Part shown: one piece after another, positions 1 through 7,303 of the stretch | Position numbering within the stretch: the first letter of the stretch is position 1 | Layout of the letters: each line of letters starts with the position of its first letter | Assembly (NCBI GenBank): GCA_013297585.1 | Contig: JAAFHG010000002.1 | Location: 1-21,436 of the forward strand | From: Chitinophagales bacterium | GTDB taxonomy: Bacteria > Bacteroidota > Bacteroidia > Chitinophagales > Chitinophagaceae | Direction of reading: 5' to 3' | DNA: 21,436 nucleotides | The notes under the pieces: model-generated | Told to the model about the DNA's origin: nothing | Database searches by the model: none | The model's input: the letters and a program-made list of their open reading frames with translations, nothing else | Position numbers and translations under genes: made by a program

Positions 1-773
1 AAATAATGGTAGATATTTATGGTGTACAAAGCAATACCAATTGGATAACGCAGCTACAAAATCTAAAAGCAATAAAAAACATTTACTACAATCAAATAGA
101 AGATGATGTTGTAAGGGTAACAATTGAATTGGTACATCAGCAACATTGGGGCTATACAATTGGCTATAGCAAAAAGGCGTTGCTTATAAAAGTGAAACGT
201 CAGCCAGATTTTGTAAATATTAAAAAGCTAAAAATAGCAATAGATGCTGGTCATGGTGGTACAAATAGCGGTACTGGCGGTACTAATACAGATGCAGTTG
301 AAAAAGACTTGACACTGCTATTTGCCAAAGCACTTGAAAAGCAACTTAAAACACTCGGGTTTAAAAACATTGTACAAACAAGAACCAAAGACACCACCTT
401 TAACAACAGCGATAGGGTATTATTTCTACAAAAAGAAAACCCAGATTTGCTCATTAGTTTTCATCTCAACTCATCATCAAGACCAGAAATAAGTGGCACA
501 AGTACTTATTATAAACACATTGGTTTTAGGCCATTAACTACAGCTATTTTAAAACGCATGTTGGCCATAAAAATGAATGAATACGGCAATATTGGTAATT
601 TCAATTTTGCATTAAATGCACCTACAGATTTTCCTAATTGCTTACTAGAAATTGGGTTTTTAAGTAACGTTGCCGATGAAAAACGTATTATTACAAAAAC
701 CTTTCAAACGCAAGTAGCCAAGCAGGTATATCTTGGTATTACAGATTGGATAAACAATGTAAAAAATAAATAA
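1..773 (+). CDS. N-acetylmuramoyl-L-alanine amidase (Amidase_3), 5' end outside the window
   Basis: Zinc amidase that cuts the bond between MurNAc and L-Ala of the peptidoglycan stem peptide, acting in the periplasm. Numbering from the first in-window ATG at 6, the zinc ligands are His83 (DAGHGG), Glu99 (VEKDL) and His153 (SFHLNSS). The catalytic Glu215 lies in LLEIGFLSN, the usual end of the fold. Residues 1-70 look like the last strands of an AMIN-like N-terminal domain. The frame stays open to the left edge (the codon before the ATG is ATA), so the gene very probably starts upstream and a signal peptide is not visible. It is the first gene of a + strand series with a Dabb protein 2 nt downstream, then a sugar kinase and a nucleotidyltransferase. 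That context fits release and re-use of wall sugars. The family call is firm; the particular role (cell separation or recycling) is inference. Confidence 0.93.
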   Translation, partial: IMVDIYGVQSNTNWITQLQNLKAIKNIYYNQIEDDVVRVTIELVHQQHWGYTIGYSKKALLIKVKRQPDFVNIKKLKIAIDAGHGGTNSGTGGTNTDAVEKDLTLLFAKALEKQLKTLGFKNIVQTRTKDTTFNNSDRVLFLQKENPDLLISFHLNSSSRPEISGTSTYYKHIGFRPLTTAILKRMLAIKMNEYGNIGNFNFALNAPTDFPNCLLEIGFLSNVADEKRIITKTFQTQVAKQVYLGITDWINNVKNK

Positions 774-775
774 CG

Positions 776-1189
776 ATGACAAACTTTAGCCGTAGAAAAT
801 TTTTAGGTACTGCTGGCCTTGCAACTTTAGCAACCACAGCGTTTGGCAGCAGCAAAAATGCAATTACCAACGATGCACCGAAACAAAAATTGATGCACCA
901 AGTATTTTATTGGTTAAAAAATCCTGATAGTGCTGAGGACAAACAAAAATTGATAGATGGCTTGCATGAATTAGTAACTGTAAAGCAAATAAAATACTCG
1001 CATGTAGGTGTACCACAAGTGTATAAAGCTGAGGATCCTTTAAAAGGTTATCATGTATCGTTGCTAATGGTATTTGATGAAGCTGATGGTATACACGAGT
1101 ATCATAAAGATGATATTCACCAAAAATTTGTGAAAGAATGTGGTGGCCTTTGGGCTAAAACCATCAAGTTTGATGCACTAGCGGTGTAA
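776..1189 (+). CDS. Tat-exported Dabb (stress-responsive alpha/beta barrel) domain protein
   Basis: 137 residues. The N-terminus carries a twin-arginine signal (SRRKFLG at 5-11) followed by a weakly hydrophobic Ala/Thr/Leu stretch to about residue 26, so the folded protein is probably exported by the Tat system. From about residue 38 to the end it resembles the Dabb dimeric ferredoxin-like fold: an opening strand LMHQVFYWLK, a helix, then SHVGVPQ and a strand YHVSLLMVFD, followed by the typical YHKDDIHQKFV helix. Members have varied or unknown ligands, and no catalytic residue can be assigned. The start ATG is 2 nt after the amidase stop, so the two are almost certainly co-transcribed. Family call good; substrate unknown. 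Confidence 0.85.
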   Translation: MTNFSRRKFLGTAGLATLATTAFGSSKNAITNDAPKQKLMHQVFYWLKNPDSAEDKQKLIDGLHELVTVKQIKYSHVGVPQVYKAEDPLKGYHVSLLMVFDEADGIHEYHKDDIHQKFVKECGGLWAKTIKFDALAV

Positions 1190-1193
1190 GAAA

Positions 1194-1252
1194 GTGAAAC
1201 CTGAGAGGTGAAATGTGAAAAGCGTTTACGTTTCACGTTTTACTTTTCACAC
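1194..1252 (+). repeat. GTGAAA-rich palindromic repeat between two genes
   Basis: The gap after the Dabb gene holds three direct GTGAAA units (1194-1199, 1208-1213, 1215-1220) and two inverted TTTCAC units (1231-1236, 1245-1250). GTGAAAAG at 1215-1222 pairs perfectly with CTTTTCAC at 1243-1250 around a 20-nt loop. No T-tract follows, so it is not a classical terminator. It looks like an interspersed intergenic repeat of the kind common in Bacteroidota. It is translatable in the frame of the next gene from a GTG at 1208, which explains why a longer start there is not credible. Confidence 0.6.
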
Positions 1253-1288
1253 ATACCGCTACTTTCGCTCAAAATTCAAATACGAAAA

Positions 1289-2734
1289 ATGGATGTAATT
1301 ATAGATGCTATTGGTAAGCTATATCAATCATATAGCAATGAAACAGCCTTACGTATAGAGAAACTACCTCAAAGCGGTAGCGATAGAATTTACTTTAGAA
1401 TTTACGCAAGCAACAACGCTACACTTATTGCTACCTATAATTTGAATGTAAAAGAAAACGGCACGTTCATTTATTTTAGTAAGCACTTTAAGGCAAAAGA
1501 CTTGCCTGTACCTACGGTGTTTTGTGTAAATGATGCGCAAACCATTTACATACAAGAAGATTTAGGTACTGAAAGTTTGCTGAATAAACTGGAACAACAC
1601 GGCCACGAAAGCTATGCTTATGGCTTATTTGAAAAAAGCTTAAAAGCCCTAGCTAGCATACAAATAAAAGCTGATGATGGTTTAGATTATAATCAATGCC
1701 TTACTGCAAAAGAGTTTGGTAAGCAAGCCATATTAAGCGATTTGCTATATTTTAAATACTACTTTCTAGATACGTTGCAATTGCCTTACGATAAGCAAGC
1801 TATGCTGGATGATTTTGAAGCGCTAAGTACTTATTTAACAAAAACAGAGAATAAGTATTTTATGTTTCGTGACTTTCAAAGCCGCAACATTTTGGTAGAG
1901 AAAGACAATGTGTATTTCATAGACTTTCAAGGCGGTATGAAAGGTGCTTTACAGTACGATGTTGCTAGTTTATTATGGCAAGCAAAAGCACAGTTGAGTG
2001 AAGATTGGAAAGACCGATTGCTGAACTATTATATGGATGAAGTAGATAGTTTACTAGGTAAGCAAATGGACCGAACAACCTTTGTAAGTCAGTACAATGG
2101 TTATGTATTAATACGCTTGTTGCAAGTATTAGGTGCATACGGTTTTAGAGGTTTGTTTGAAAGAAAGGCTCACTTTTTATCTAGCATACCATTGGCATTG
2201 CAAAACCTAAAATTTTTTATAGAACACAAGCGTGTAGGCATTATTACGCCTGAATTTGATAGAATGTTGAAGCTAATAGGTAGTAATGAAATTATTGAAC
2301 GCTTTACTACCGTACAAGCAAATGCAGAAACGCCTTTGCATATAACCATTAATAGTTTTAGCTACAAAAAAGGCATTCCAAAAGACAATAGTGACAACGG
2401 TGGTGGTTATGTGTTTGATATGCGTGGCATTTTAAACCCTGGTCGCTTTGATGAATACAAACAATTGAGTGGTCAAGATAGGCCGGTACAAGATTTTTTA
2501 GAGCAGCGCACCAAGATGAACACCTTTTTAAACAGCGTTTGGGATTTGGTAGATATTACTGTTGAAGATTACATTAAACGTGGCTTTAGTAGCTTAATGA
2601 TAAATTTTGGTTGTACAGGTGGCCAACATAGAAGTGTGTATGCAGCCGAGCAAACGGCTCGCCACTTACGCAATAAATTTAAAGTACCAGTAACGCTTAC
2701 GCACACCAATAAAGATAATTGGGTCCGCCCCTAA
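1289..2734 (+). CDS. AmgK-like amino-sugar kinase fused to a RapZ C-terminal domain
   Basis: 481 residues in two domains. Residues 1 to about 340 are an aminoglycoside-phosphotransferase fold of the AmgK type (anomeric MurNAc/GlcNAc kinase, COG3178). They include an ATP-loop segment QSGSDRIYFRI (about 26-36), a catalytic loop FRDFQSRN (193-200, Asp195 and Asn200) and a metal-binding FIDFQGG (Asp212). The usual HRD is FRD here. Residues about 349-473 match the C-terminal domain of RapZ: HITINSFSYKKGIP, VFDMRGILNPG, then GCTGGQHRS (441-449), which in E. coli RapZ forms the glucosamine-6-phosphate site (Lys there, Gln here). The P-loop N-domain of RapZ is absent. ATG 1289 is chosen because the longer frame from GTG 1208 only translates a repeat. 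A murU-like gene follows, supporting a role in UDP-MurNAc salvage. The last codons (WVRP) read into a repeat, so the natural C-terminus may have been altered. Domain calls firm; exact substrate inferred. Confidence 0.88.
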   Translation: MDVIIDAIGKLYQSYSNETALRIEKLPQSGSDRIYFRIYASNNATLIATYNLNVKENGTFIYFSKHFKAKDLPVPTVFCVNDAQTIYIQEDLGTESLLNKLEQHGHESYAYGLFEKSLKALASIQIKADDGLDYNQCLTAKEFGKQAILSDLLYFKYYFLDTLQLPYDKQAMLDDFEALSTYLTKTENKYFMFRDFQSRNILVEKDNVYFIDFQGGMKGALQYDVASLLWQAKAQLSEDWKDRLLNYYMDEVDSLLGKQMDRTTFVSQYNGYVLIRLLQVLGAYGFRGLFERKAHFLSSIPLALQNLKFFIEHKRVGIITPEFDRMLKLIGSNEIIERFTTVQANAETPLHITINSFSYKKGIPKDNSDNGGGYVFDMRGILNPGRFDEYKQLSGQDRPVQDFLEQRTKMNTFLNSVWDLVDITVEDYIKRGFSSLMINFGCTGGQHRSVYAAEQTARHLRNKFKVPVTLTHTNKDNWVRP

Positions 2735-2877
2735 CCCCTAAAGGGGAATAAAGCCCTAACCCTAAAGGGAACAAGAAGTACATTTAATTTGAAATAATGG
2801 AAAAAATACCAACTGATACAGGCTTTCATACCCCCCCTTTAGGGGCTGGGGGCATAAACCCACCATTTGGGGGCGGC
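2724..2877 (+). repeat. Inverted pair of GC-rich palindromic repeats spanning the kinase/murU junction
   Basis: The left copy (2724-2746) ends in CCCCTAAAGGGG (2735-2746), and a second shorter CCCTAAAGGG lies at 2760-2769. The right copy (2831-2877) is inverted and holds CCCCTTTAGGGG (2834-2845), GCTGGGGGC and an outer GGGGGCGGC (2869-2877) that is the complement of the left outer edge. Their G+C content stands out sharply from the AT-rich surroundings. The left copy supplies the stop codon of the kinase gene; the right copy is read as protein near the start of the murU-like gene. The arms can pair over about 100 nt and could affect readthrough or stability of the joint mRNA. Confidence 0.75.
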
Positions 2878-3591
2878 TTTGCTATGATTTTTGCCGCAGG
2901 GCTTGGTACAAGGCTAAAACCCTTTACCGATAAGCATCCTAAAGCATTGGCTATGGTAAATGGCAAGCCATTATTACAGCGCAATATTGAATACTTACAA
3001 CAACATGGTATTACCAATGTAGTTGTGAATGTGCACCATTTTGCTGATCAAATAATTGATGCGATACAGCAGAATGATGGTTGGGGTAGCCAAGTATCTA
3101 TAAGCGATGAAACGGATGAAGTACTAGAAACCGGTGGTGGTTTAAAACGTGCAAGTAGCTTTTTTGCTGATGTGGATGATTTTGTGGTAATGAATGCAGA
3201 TATACTAACCGACTTAAACTTAACTGCCATGTTGCAAAACCACAAAGCGCAACAACCATTGGCAACTTTGGCAACAAGCAATCGCAGCTCTTCTCGCTAT
3301 TTTTTGTTTAATGAAGCGGATGAATTGTGTGGCTGGATGAATGATAAGACTGGTGAAAAACGCATATCTAAACCAGCTACTACCTTTAATAAAAAAGCAT
3401 TTAGCGGTGTGCATGTAATTAGCAGTAAGCTGTTGCCATTAATAACGCAAGAAGGTAAATTTTCTATGGTAGATGTGTACTTAGAATTGGCTAAAAGCCA
3501 CGTCATTAAAAGCTTTGACCATTCTGGTAGTCAATTTATAGATGTAGGTAAACCAGAAAATATAGTGCTTGCAGAAAGCTTATTTGATTAA
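2797..3591 (+). CDS. MurU-like MurNAc/GlcNAc-1-phosphate uridylyltransferase (NDP-sugar synthase family)
   Basis: Nucleotidyltransferase of the GT-A-like family that joins a sugar-1-phosphate to UTP. The signature FAAGLGTRLKPFT with downstream PKAL (residues about 32-51) binds the nucleotide. NADILTDL is the metal-binding aspartate segment, and the protein ends with the usual FIDVGKPEN. There is no left-handed beta-helix, so it is of MurU/short type, not GlmU. Following an AmgK-like kinase, it most likely makes UDP-MurNAc from MurNAc-1-P, bypassing MurA/MurB. Start: relatives begin about at Met30 (ATG 2884, MIFAAG). The ATG at 2797 has an AT-rich context, and the 29 extra residues (rich in Pro and Gly) are encoded by a palindromic repeat with no stop. 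ATG 2884 sits directly behind that GC-rich arm, which seems poor for initiation, so both starts remain possible. Confidence 0.85.
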   Translation: MEKIPTDTGFHTPPLGAGGINPPFGGGFAMIFAAGLGTRLKPFTDKHPKALAMVNGKPLLQRNIEYLQQHGITNVVVNVHHFADQIIDAIQQNDGWGSQVSISDETDEVLETGGGLKRASSFFADVDDFVVMNADILTDLNLTAMLQNHKAQQPLATLATSNRSSSRYFLFNEADELCGWMNDKTGEKRISKPATTFNKKAFSGVHVISSKLLPLITQEGKFSMVDVYLELAKSHVIKSFDHSGSQFIDVGKPENIVLAESLFD

Positions 3592-3594
3592 TAG

Positions 3595-3846
3595 TTTCAC
3601 ACAAAGCAACAAAGAATACAGCGAACACTAAGTATTGCTATAATAGCTTGCATACTTTGCCTTCTTTGTTGCCTTGCGTGAAATAATTATTCGCTTCGAT
3701 TTGAAGCTCAATAAAGTATCTGAACGTACATACCGATAGCTATCGTTAGTGCAACACAACAACAGCCCAATACTACTACAATTGCTGGTTGTATAAACAT
3801 TACACTAACGTTGTGTACTTTGTATCCTTTGTTACTTTGTGTGAAA
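3595..3846. repeat. Three copies of a 22-bp repeat plus a 12-bp palindrome between convergent genes
   Basis: The 261-nt gap between murU-like and fabG has no gene. A 22-bp element beginning TTTCACACAAAG lies at 3595-3616. Inverted copies lie at 3662-3683 (20 of 22 matching) and 3825-3846 (20 of 22 matching). Copies one and two can form a long stem that may end transcription from both sides. A perfect 12-bp palindrome CGATAGCTATCG is at 3734-3745, and CGTTAGTG near 3743-3750 is inverted at about 3803-3810. These are intergenic repeats of the type widespread in Bacteroidota; no transposase is linked. Confidence 0.7.
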
Positions 3847-3852
3847 TGACGA

Positions 3853-4608
3853 CTAAATATTCATACCGCCACAAACGCTTAACACCTGACCAGTAATATA
3901 AGTACTCATTTCGCTTGCAAGGAATAATGTTGCGTTGGCAATTTCTTCGCCCTTACCAAAGCGACCCAAAGGAATTTTTTTCATGAAATCGTCGGCCGCA
4001 GCGCCTTCTTTTAAGTAGTGTGTCATATCAGTTTCAATAAAACCTGGTGCAATGGCGTTGCAACGAATGTTGCGGCTACCTAATTCGGCTGCAATAGATT
4101 TTGTAAAACCAATAATACCTGCTTTACTTGCTGCATAGCTACCTTGGCCAGCATTACCACGAATACCAATAATAGAACTCATGTTAATGATGCTACCGCT
4201 TTTGGCTTTCATCATTGGTTTAATCACCATTTTGGTCATGTTAAACACGCTCTTTAGGTTGATGTCTATTACTTCGTCCCATTGTTGTTCGGTCATGCGA
4301 AGCAATAAGTTGTCTTTACTTATACCTGCATTGTTTACACAAATATCAATCGTGCCAAATTCTTTCAATACATCTGCAACAAAAGTTTCGCACTGTGCAA
4401 AATCACCCGCATTACTTTGATAAGCTTTAGCTTTTACACCAAGGCCAATTAATTTGGCTTCTAACGCAGCCGCTTTTTCAGCACTACTATCGCTTACATA
4501 AGTAAACGCAACATTAGCACCTTGTTCTGCCAATTTAATTGCTATTGCCTCGCCTATACCACGAGCCGCACCAGTTACTATCGCTACTTTGTTGTCTAAT
4601 AATTTCAT
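3853..4608 (-). CDS. fabG: 3-oxoacyl-[acyl-carrier-protein] reductase
   Basis: 251-residue short-chain dehydrogenase that reduces 3-oxoacyl-ACP with NADPH in type II fatty acid elongation, in the cytoplasm. The cofactor loop is TGAARGIG (12-19), the structural motif is NNAG (92-95), and the catalytic set is Ser145, Tyr158 and Lys162 (SYAASK). It ends with the typical CGGMNI. Length is as expected (about 245-250). The start at 4608 sits about 28 nt below a clear TACATTTG promoter element. Its upstream neighbour on the same strand is the GH3 gene, 63 nt away, but fabG appears to have its own promoter. Other SDR substrates cannot be excluded from sequence alone, but the match to FabG is close throughout. 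Confidence 0.93.
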   Translation of the reverse strand: MKLLDNKVAIVTGAARGIGEAIAIKLAEQGANVAFTYVSDSSAEKAAALEAKLIGLGVKAKAYQSNAGDFAQCETFVADVLKEFGTIDICVNNAGISKDNLLLRMTEQQWDEVIDINLKSVFNMTKMVIKPMMKAKSGSIINMSSIIGIRGNAGQGSYAASKAGIIGFTKSIAAELGSRNIRCNAIAPGFIETDMTHYLKEGAAADDFMKKIPLGRFGKGEEIANATLFLASEMSTYITGQVLSVCGGMNI

Positions 4609-4635
4609 GTGTTATGTGTTAGTTTTTGAAGATGG

Positions 4636-4666
4636 CAAATGTAATGATTTGCTATTTATGTGTAAA
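4636..4666 (-). promoter_or_regulatory. Bacteroidota-type promoter for fabG
   Basis: On the - strand, TACATTTG (4643-4636) is a perfect match to the -7 consensus TAnnTTTG of Bacteroidota, and TTTA lies 19 nt upstream (4666-4663). The expected start site leaves a leader of about 20 nt before the fabG ATG. Confidence 0.5.
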
Positions 4667-4671
4667 TGGGT

Positions 4672-6177
4672 CTATAACAATGCAAGTATTTCTTCCACAA
4701 TCACTCTTTCGTTACTTAGTCTAGGCACTTTGTGTTGGCCACCAAGCTTTCCTTTTTGTTGTAGCCATTTATGAAAGGTGTGTTTTGGCAAAGCCTTTAC
4801 CAAAGGCATTTTCAAGGCAATATCTTTTTGACGCTTGGCTTCATAATCGCTGTTAAGTGATTTTAAAGCACAGTCTAGTTCGTAGGCAAACTCTTGAATA
4901 TTGGCGGGGTCTTTTTCAAATTCAATTAGCCATTCGTGACCACCATTATTGGTATCGCTAAAGTAAATAGGTGCGGCTGTGTAATCATTTACCGCTACTT
5001 GCATTTTTTCGCATGCAATAGCAATGGCTTTGTCGGTATTATCTACCATTACTTCTTCGCCAAAGGCATTCATGTAATGTTTTAATCTGCCACTTACTTT
5101 TATTCTAAATGGATAAGTATTTGTAAAGACAATCGTATCGCCTACCAAATAGCGCCAAAGCCCACCATTGGTAGTAATTACAGGTGCATATTGCTTACCT
5201 ATTTCTACCTTATCAAGCCCTATGGTTTTTGGATCTGCCTTGCCATATTCTTCTACAGGCATAAACTCATAAAAGATGCCATGGTTTAAAAATAGCAACA
5301 TGCCATCTTCATTTGGGTCGTCTTGCGCAGCAAAAAAGCCTTCACTTGCATTGTACATATCTAGGTAGTAAACACCTTCACCTATTAGTTTTTTAAACTG
5401 TTCTCTATATGGCACAAACGATACACCGCCATGAATATACACTTCTAGGTTGGGCCATACTTCTTTTAGCGTTGCCTTGCCAGAAATTTGTAAAATGCGT
5501 TTTATTAAAATCATAGTCCATGTGGGCACACCAGAAATTGAGGTTACGTTCTCGTTAATGGTGCTTTGTGCAAGCTGTTCTATTTTATTTTCCCATTCGT
5601 CTAGCAATGCTATTGATAGTTCTGGCGTTCTTATCCAGCTGGCCCATACAGGTGCATTTTGCAATAGTACAGCACTCAAGTCGCCATATTGCACCTCATC
5701 ATTTATGGTATTTATTTGATGACTACCACCAATAACTAAGCCTTTACCAGTCAATAAATCGCTTTCAGGATTGTAGTTGTAATACATCGTCAGCACATCT
5801 TTCGATGCTTGATAATGGCAGTCTGTTAAGCTTTCTTCGGTAATAGGGATAAACTTGCTTTTATCATTAGTGGTGCCACTGCTTTTTGCAAACCAATTCA
5901 CAGGCGTGTTCCAAAGTAATTGTTGTTCACCACCTATCAGCCTATCTACGTAAGGCTTTATGTCGTTATAATTTTGGATGGGAATAATCTTCTTAAACTC
6001 ACGAACCGAGAACATTTTGGTAAGCCCATAACGTCTACCAATTTCGGTGTACTGTGCGTGTGTGGCAAGGTCTTGCAGCACTTCACGCTGCGTAGCAATG
6101 GGGTTATTAATCCATTGTTCTATGCGCCAATAACGCAATCGTGCAAGGCGTGATATGGCTGGACTTAACAATTTCAT
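4672..6177 (-). CDS. GH3-family acyl-acid-amido-synthetase-like protein
   Basis: 501 residues of the GH3 (auxin-responsive promoter) family, ANL-like adenylating enzymes that in plants join acids to amino acids through acyl-AMP. Visible motifs are the ATP loop SSGTT (99-103), YNASEG (275-280), GDT (346-348) and SGR (362-364) before the C-terminal lid. All key ATP motifs are present, so it is probably active. The function of bacterial members is largely unknown. The start at 6177 (MKLLSPAIS) is preferred over an ATG 66 nt upstream, because a promoter-like TACTTTG lies between them and relatives begin this way. It lies upstream of fabG on the same strand, which may hint at an acyl substrate; this is inference only. 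Confidence 0.85.
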   Translation of the reverse strand: MKLLSPAISRLARLRYWRIEQWINNPIATQREVLQDLATHAQYTEIGRRYGLTKMFSVREFKKIIPIQNYNDIKPYVDRLIGGEQQLLWNTPVNWFAKSSGTTNDKSKFIPITEESLTDCHYQASKDVLTMYYNYNPESDLLTGKGLVIGGSHQINTINDEVQYGDLSAVLLQNAPVWASWIRTPELSIALLDEWENKIEQLAQSTINENVTSISGVPTWTMILIKRILQISGKATLKEVWPNLEVYIHGGVSFVPYREQFKKLIGEGVYYLDMYNASEGFFAAQDDPNEDGMLLFLNHGIFYEFMPVEEYGKADPKTIGLDKVEIGKQYAPVITTNGGLWRYLVGDTIVFTNTYPFRIKVSGRLKHYMNAFGEEVMVDNTDKAIAIACEKMQVAVNDYTAAPIYFSDTNNGGHEWLIEFEKDPANIQEFAYELDCALKSLNSDYEAKRQKDIALKMPLVKALPKHTFHKWLQQKGKLGGQHKVPRLSNERVIVEEILALL

Positions 6178-6201
6178 GTTTCCAATTGGGGGTAATTGCA
6201 G

Positions 6202-6231
6202 CAAAGTACACAATGCTGCTGACATTGCGAA
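6202..6231 (-). promoter_or_regulatory. Possible promoter for the GH3 gene
   Basis: On the - strand, TACTTTG (6208-6202) resembles the Bacteroidota -7 element, with TTC 20 nt upstream (6231-6229). It implies a leader of about 20 nt before ATG 6177. The rest of the 267-nt gap up to the DUF4290 stop shows no gene and no clear terminator. Confidence 0.35.
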
Positions 6232-6444
6232 GCCAATTAGCATTATATTGAGTAAAACAGCTACTTAATATAATAACTATCGGAATGTTAGTAGTCAAAT
6301 ATAATCCAATTGGGCTTATTACATTGCTTAATACGTTGCGGTAGTTTTAGTATTTTGTCTCAATTTCAAAGCAGCGAAGGTGTGTTTAATAAATAAATTA
6401 TTATTATTTAAAAAGTGTATAATGGATGGCTAATTATGAGAAAC

Positions 6445-7218
6445 TTAATAGCGTTTTTTAAAGTTCCTATTGTTGTTATTTCTATTAGTTGGTGCATTAC
6501 CATTAGCGGGTCTATTACCGCCTTCGCGTTGTGGGCCAGCATTTCTATCTCTATTGCCTGCTGGTCTGTTACCATTACCGTTTTGAGGGCGGTTATTGTT
6601 GTTTCTAGCAGTAAAGTTTTGTCTACGATTATTGTTGTTTCTACCACTGCCAAATTCTTCACGCTCAAAGCCTGCATTAGCTCGGTGCTTGATAAATGGT
6701 GTGGCACTAAATTCTAGTTCGCCATTAGTAATAATATTTAGCTCTGTTCTTATCGTATCATCATGTACCAATTCTTTATGCCAGTTGCTGTACGTAAGCT
6801 TCATGTAGTAAGCAATAGAATTTGCAAAACCTACTTTCTTTTCAGCATCTTCTTCCTTCAATGCCTTGTCTATTATCATTTCTAGATTTTTGCCAAGGTG
6901 TGCATGTTTAGGATAGCGACGCGGATATTTCATCGGCTCGCCTTTTTGCTTGTACGTTTCTTTTTGTGGTATAGGATAAGGGCTATCTACATCTAATTGA
7001 AAATCGCTTATGGCAAATAAATGATCCCAAAGCATGTGTCTAAAATCATCTACATTACGTAAATGTGGGTTTAAAAAGCCCATCAATTCTATCACAGCCT
7101 TTGCTTGTAAATTGCGCTTGTCTCTATCCTCAATTGTCATCACATATTCTACCATACGTTGCATATGGCGACCGTATTCTCGCAACCCCAAATGGTTGCG
7201 CTCGGTATTGTATTCCAT
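6445..7218 (-). CDS. DUF4290 family protein with Asn/Arg/Gly-rich tail
   Basis: 257 residues. Residues 1 to about 185 resemble DUF4290 (PF14123), a Bacteroidota family of unknown function: MEYNTERNHLGLREYGR, MVEYVMTIEDRDKR, FLNPHLRNVDDFRHMLWDHLF. No enzyme motif is visible. Residues about 188-257 are a low-complexity tail of Asn, Arg, Gly and Pro with runs such as RNNNNR, ending in basic NFKKRY. It is likely disordered, strongly positive and able to bind nucleic acid. Three in-frame starts exist at 7233, 7221 and 7218. The one at 7218 is chosen because a promoter element at 7248-7241 leaves almost no leader for 7233, and family members begin near MEYN. It is transcribed divergently from tag. 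Confidence 0.8.
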   Translation of the reverse strand: MEYNTERNHLGLREYGRHMQRMVEYVMTIEDRDKRNLQAKAVIELMGFLNPHLRNVDDFRHMLWDHLFAISDFQLDVDSPYPIPQKETYKQKGEPMKYPRRYPKHAHLGKNLEMIIDKALKEEDAEKKVGFANSIAYYMKLTYSNWHKELVHDDTIRTELNIITNGELEFSATPFIKHRANAGFEREEFGSGRNNNNRRQNFTARNNNNRPQNGNGNRPAGNRDRNAGPQREGGNRPANGNAPTNRNNNNRNFKKRY

Positions 7219-7240
7219 CATTGTAAATCTCATAACATTA

Positions 7241-7273
7241 CAAATGTAAGCATTGAGCCTTTTACATAAGAAA
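7241..7273 (-). promoter_or_regulatory. Bacteroidota-type promoter for the DUF4290 gene
   Basis: On the - strand, TACATTTG (7248-7241) is identical to the element before fabG and fits TAnnTTTG. A T-rich TTTCTT lies 19 nt upstream (7273-7268). The transcript would start close to 7233, favouring translation from 7221 or 7218. Confidence 0.5.
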
Positions 7274-7303
7274 TTTTATGTTATTGGTAACAATAAGCAG
7301 CGG

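Noticed and set aside
1208..1288. Longer N-terminus of the kinase fusion from GTG 1208
   Set aside because: The added 27 residues are only a translation of the GTGAAA/TTTCAC repeat; the APH fold begins after ATG 1289.
6178..6243. Longer start of the GH3 gene at 6243
   Set aside because: A promoter-like element lies inside this stretch and the family begins at MKLLSP.
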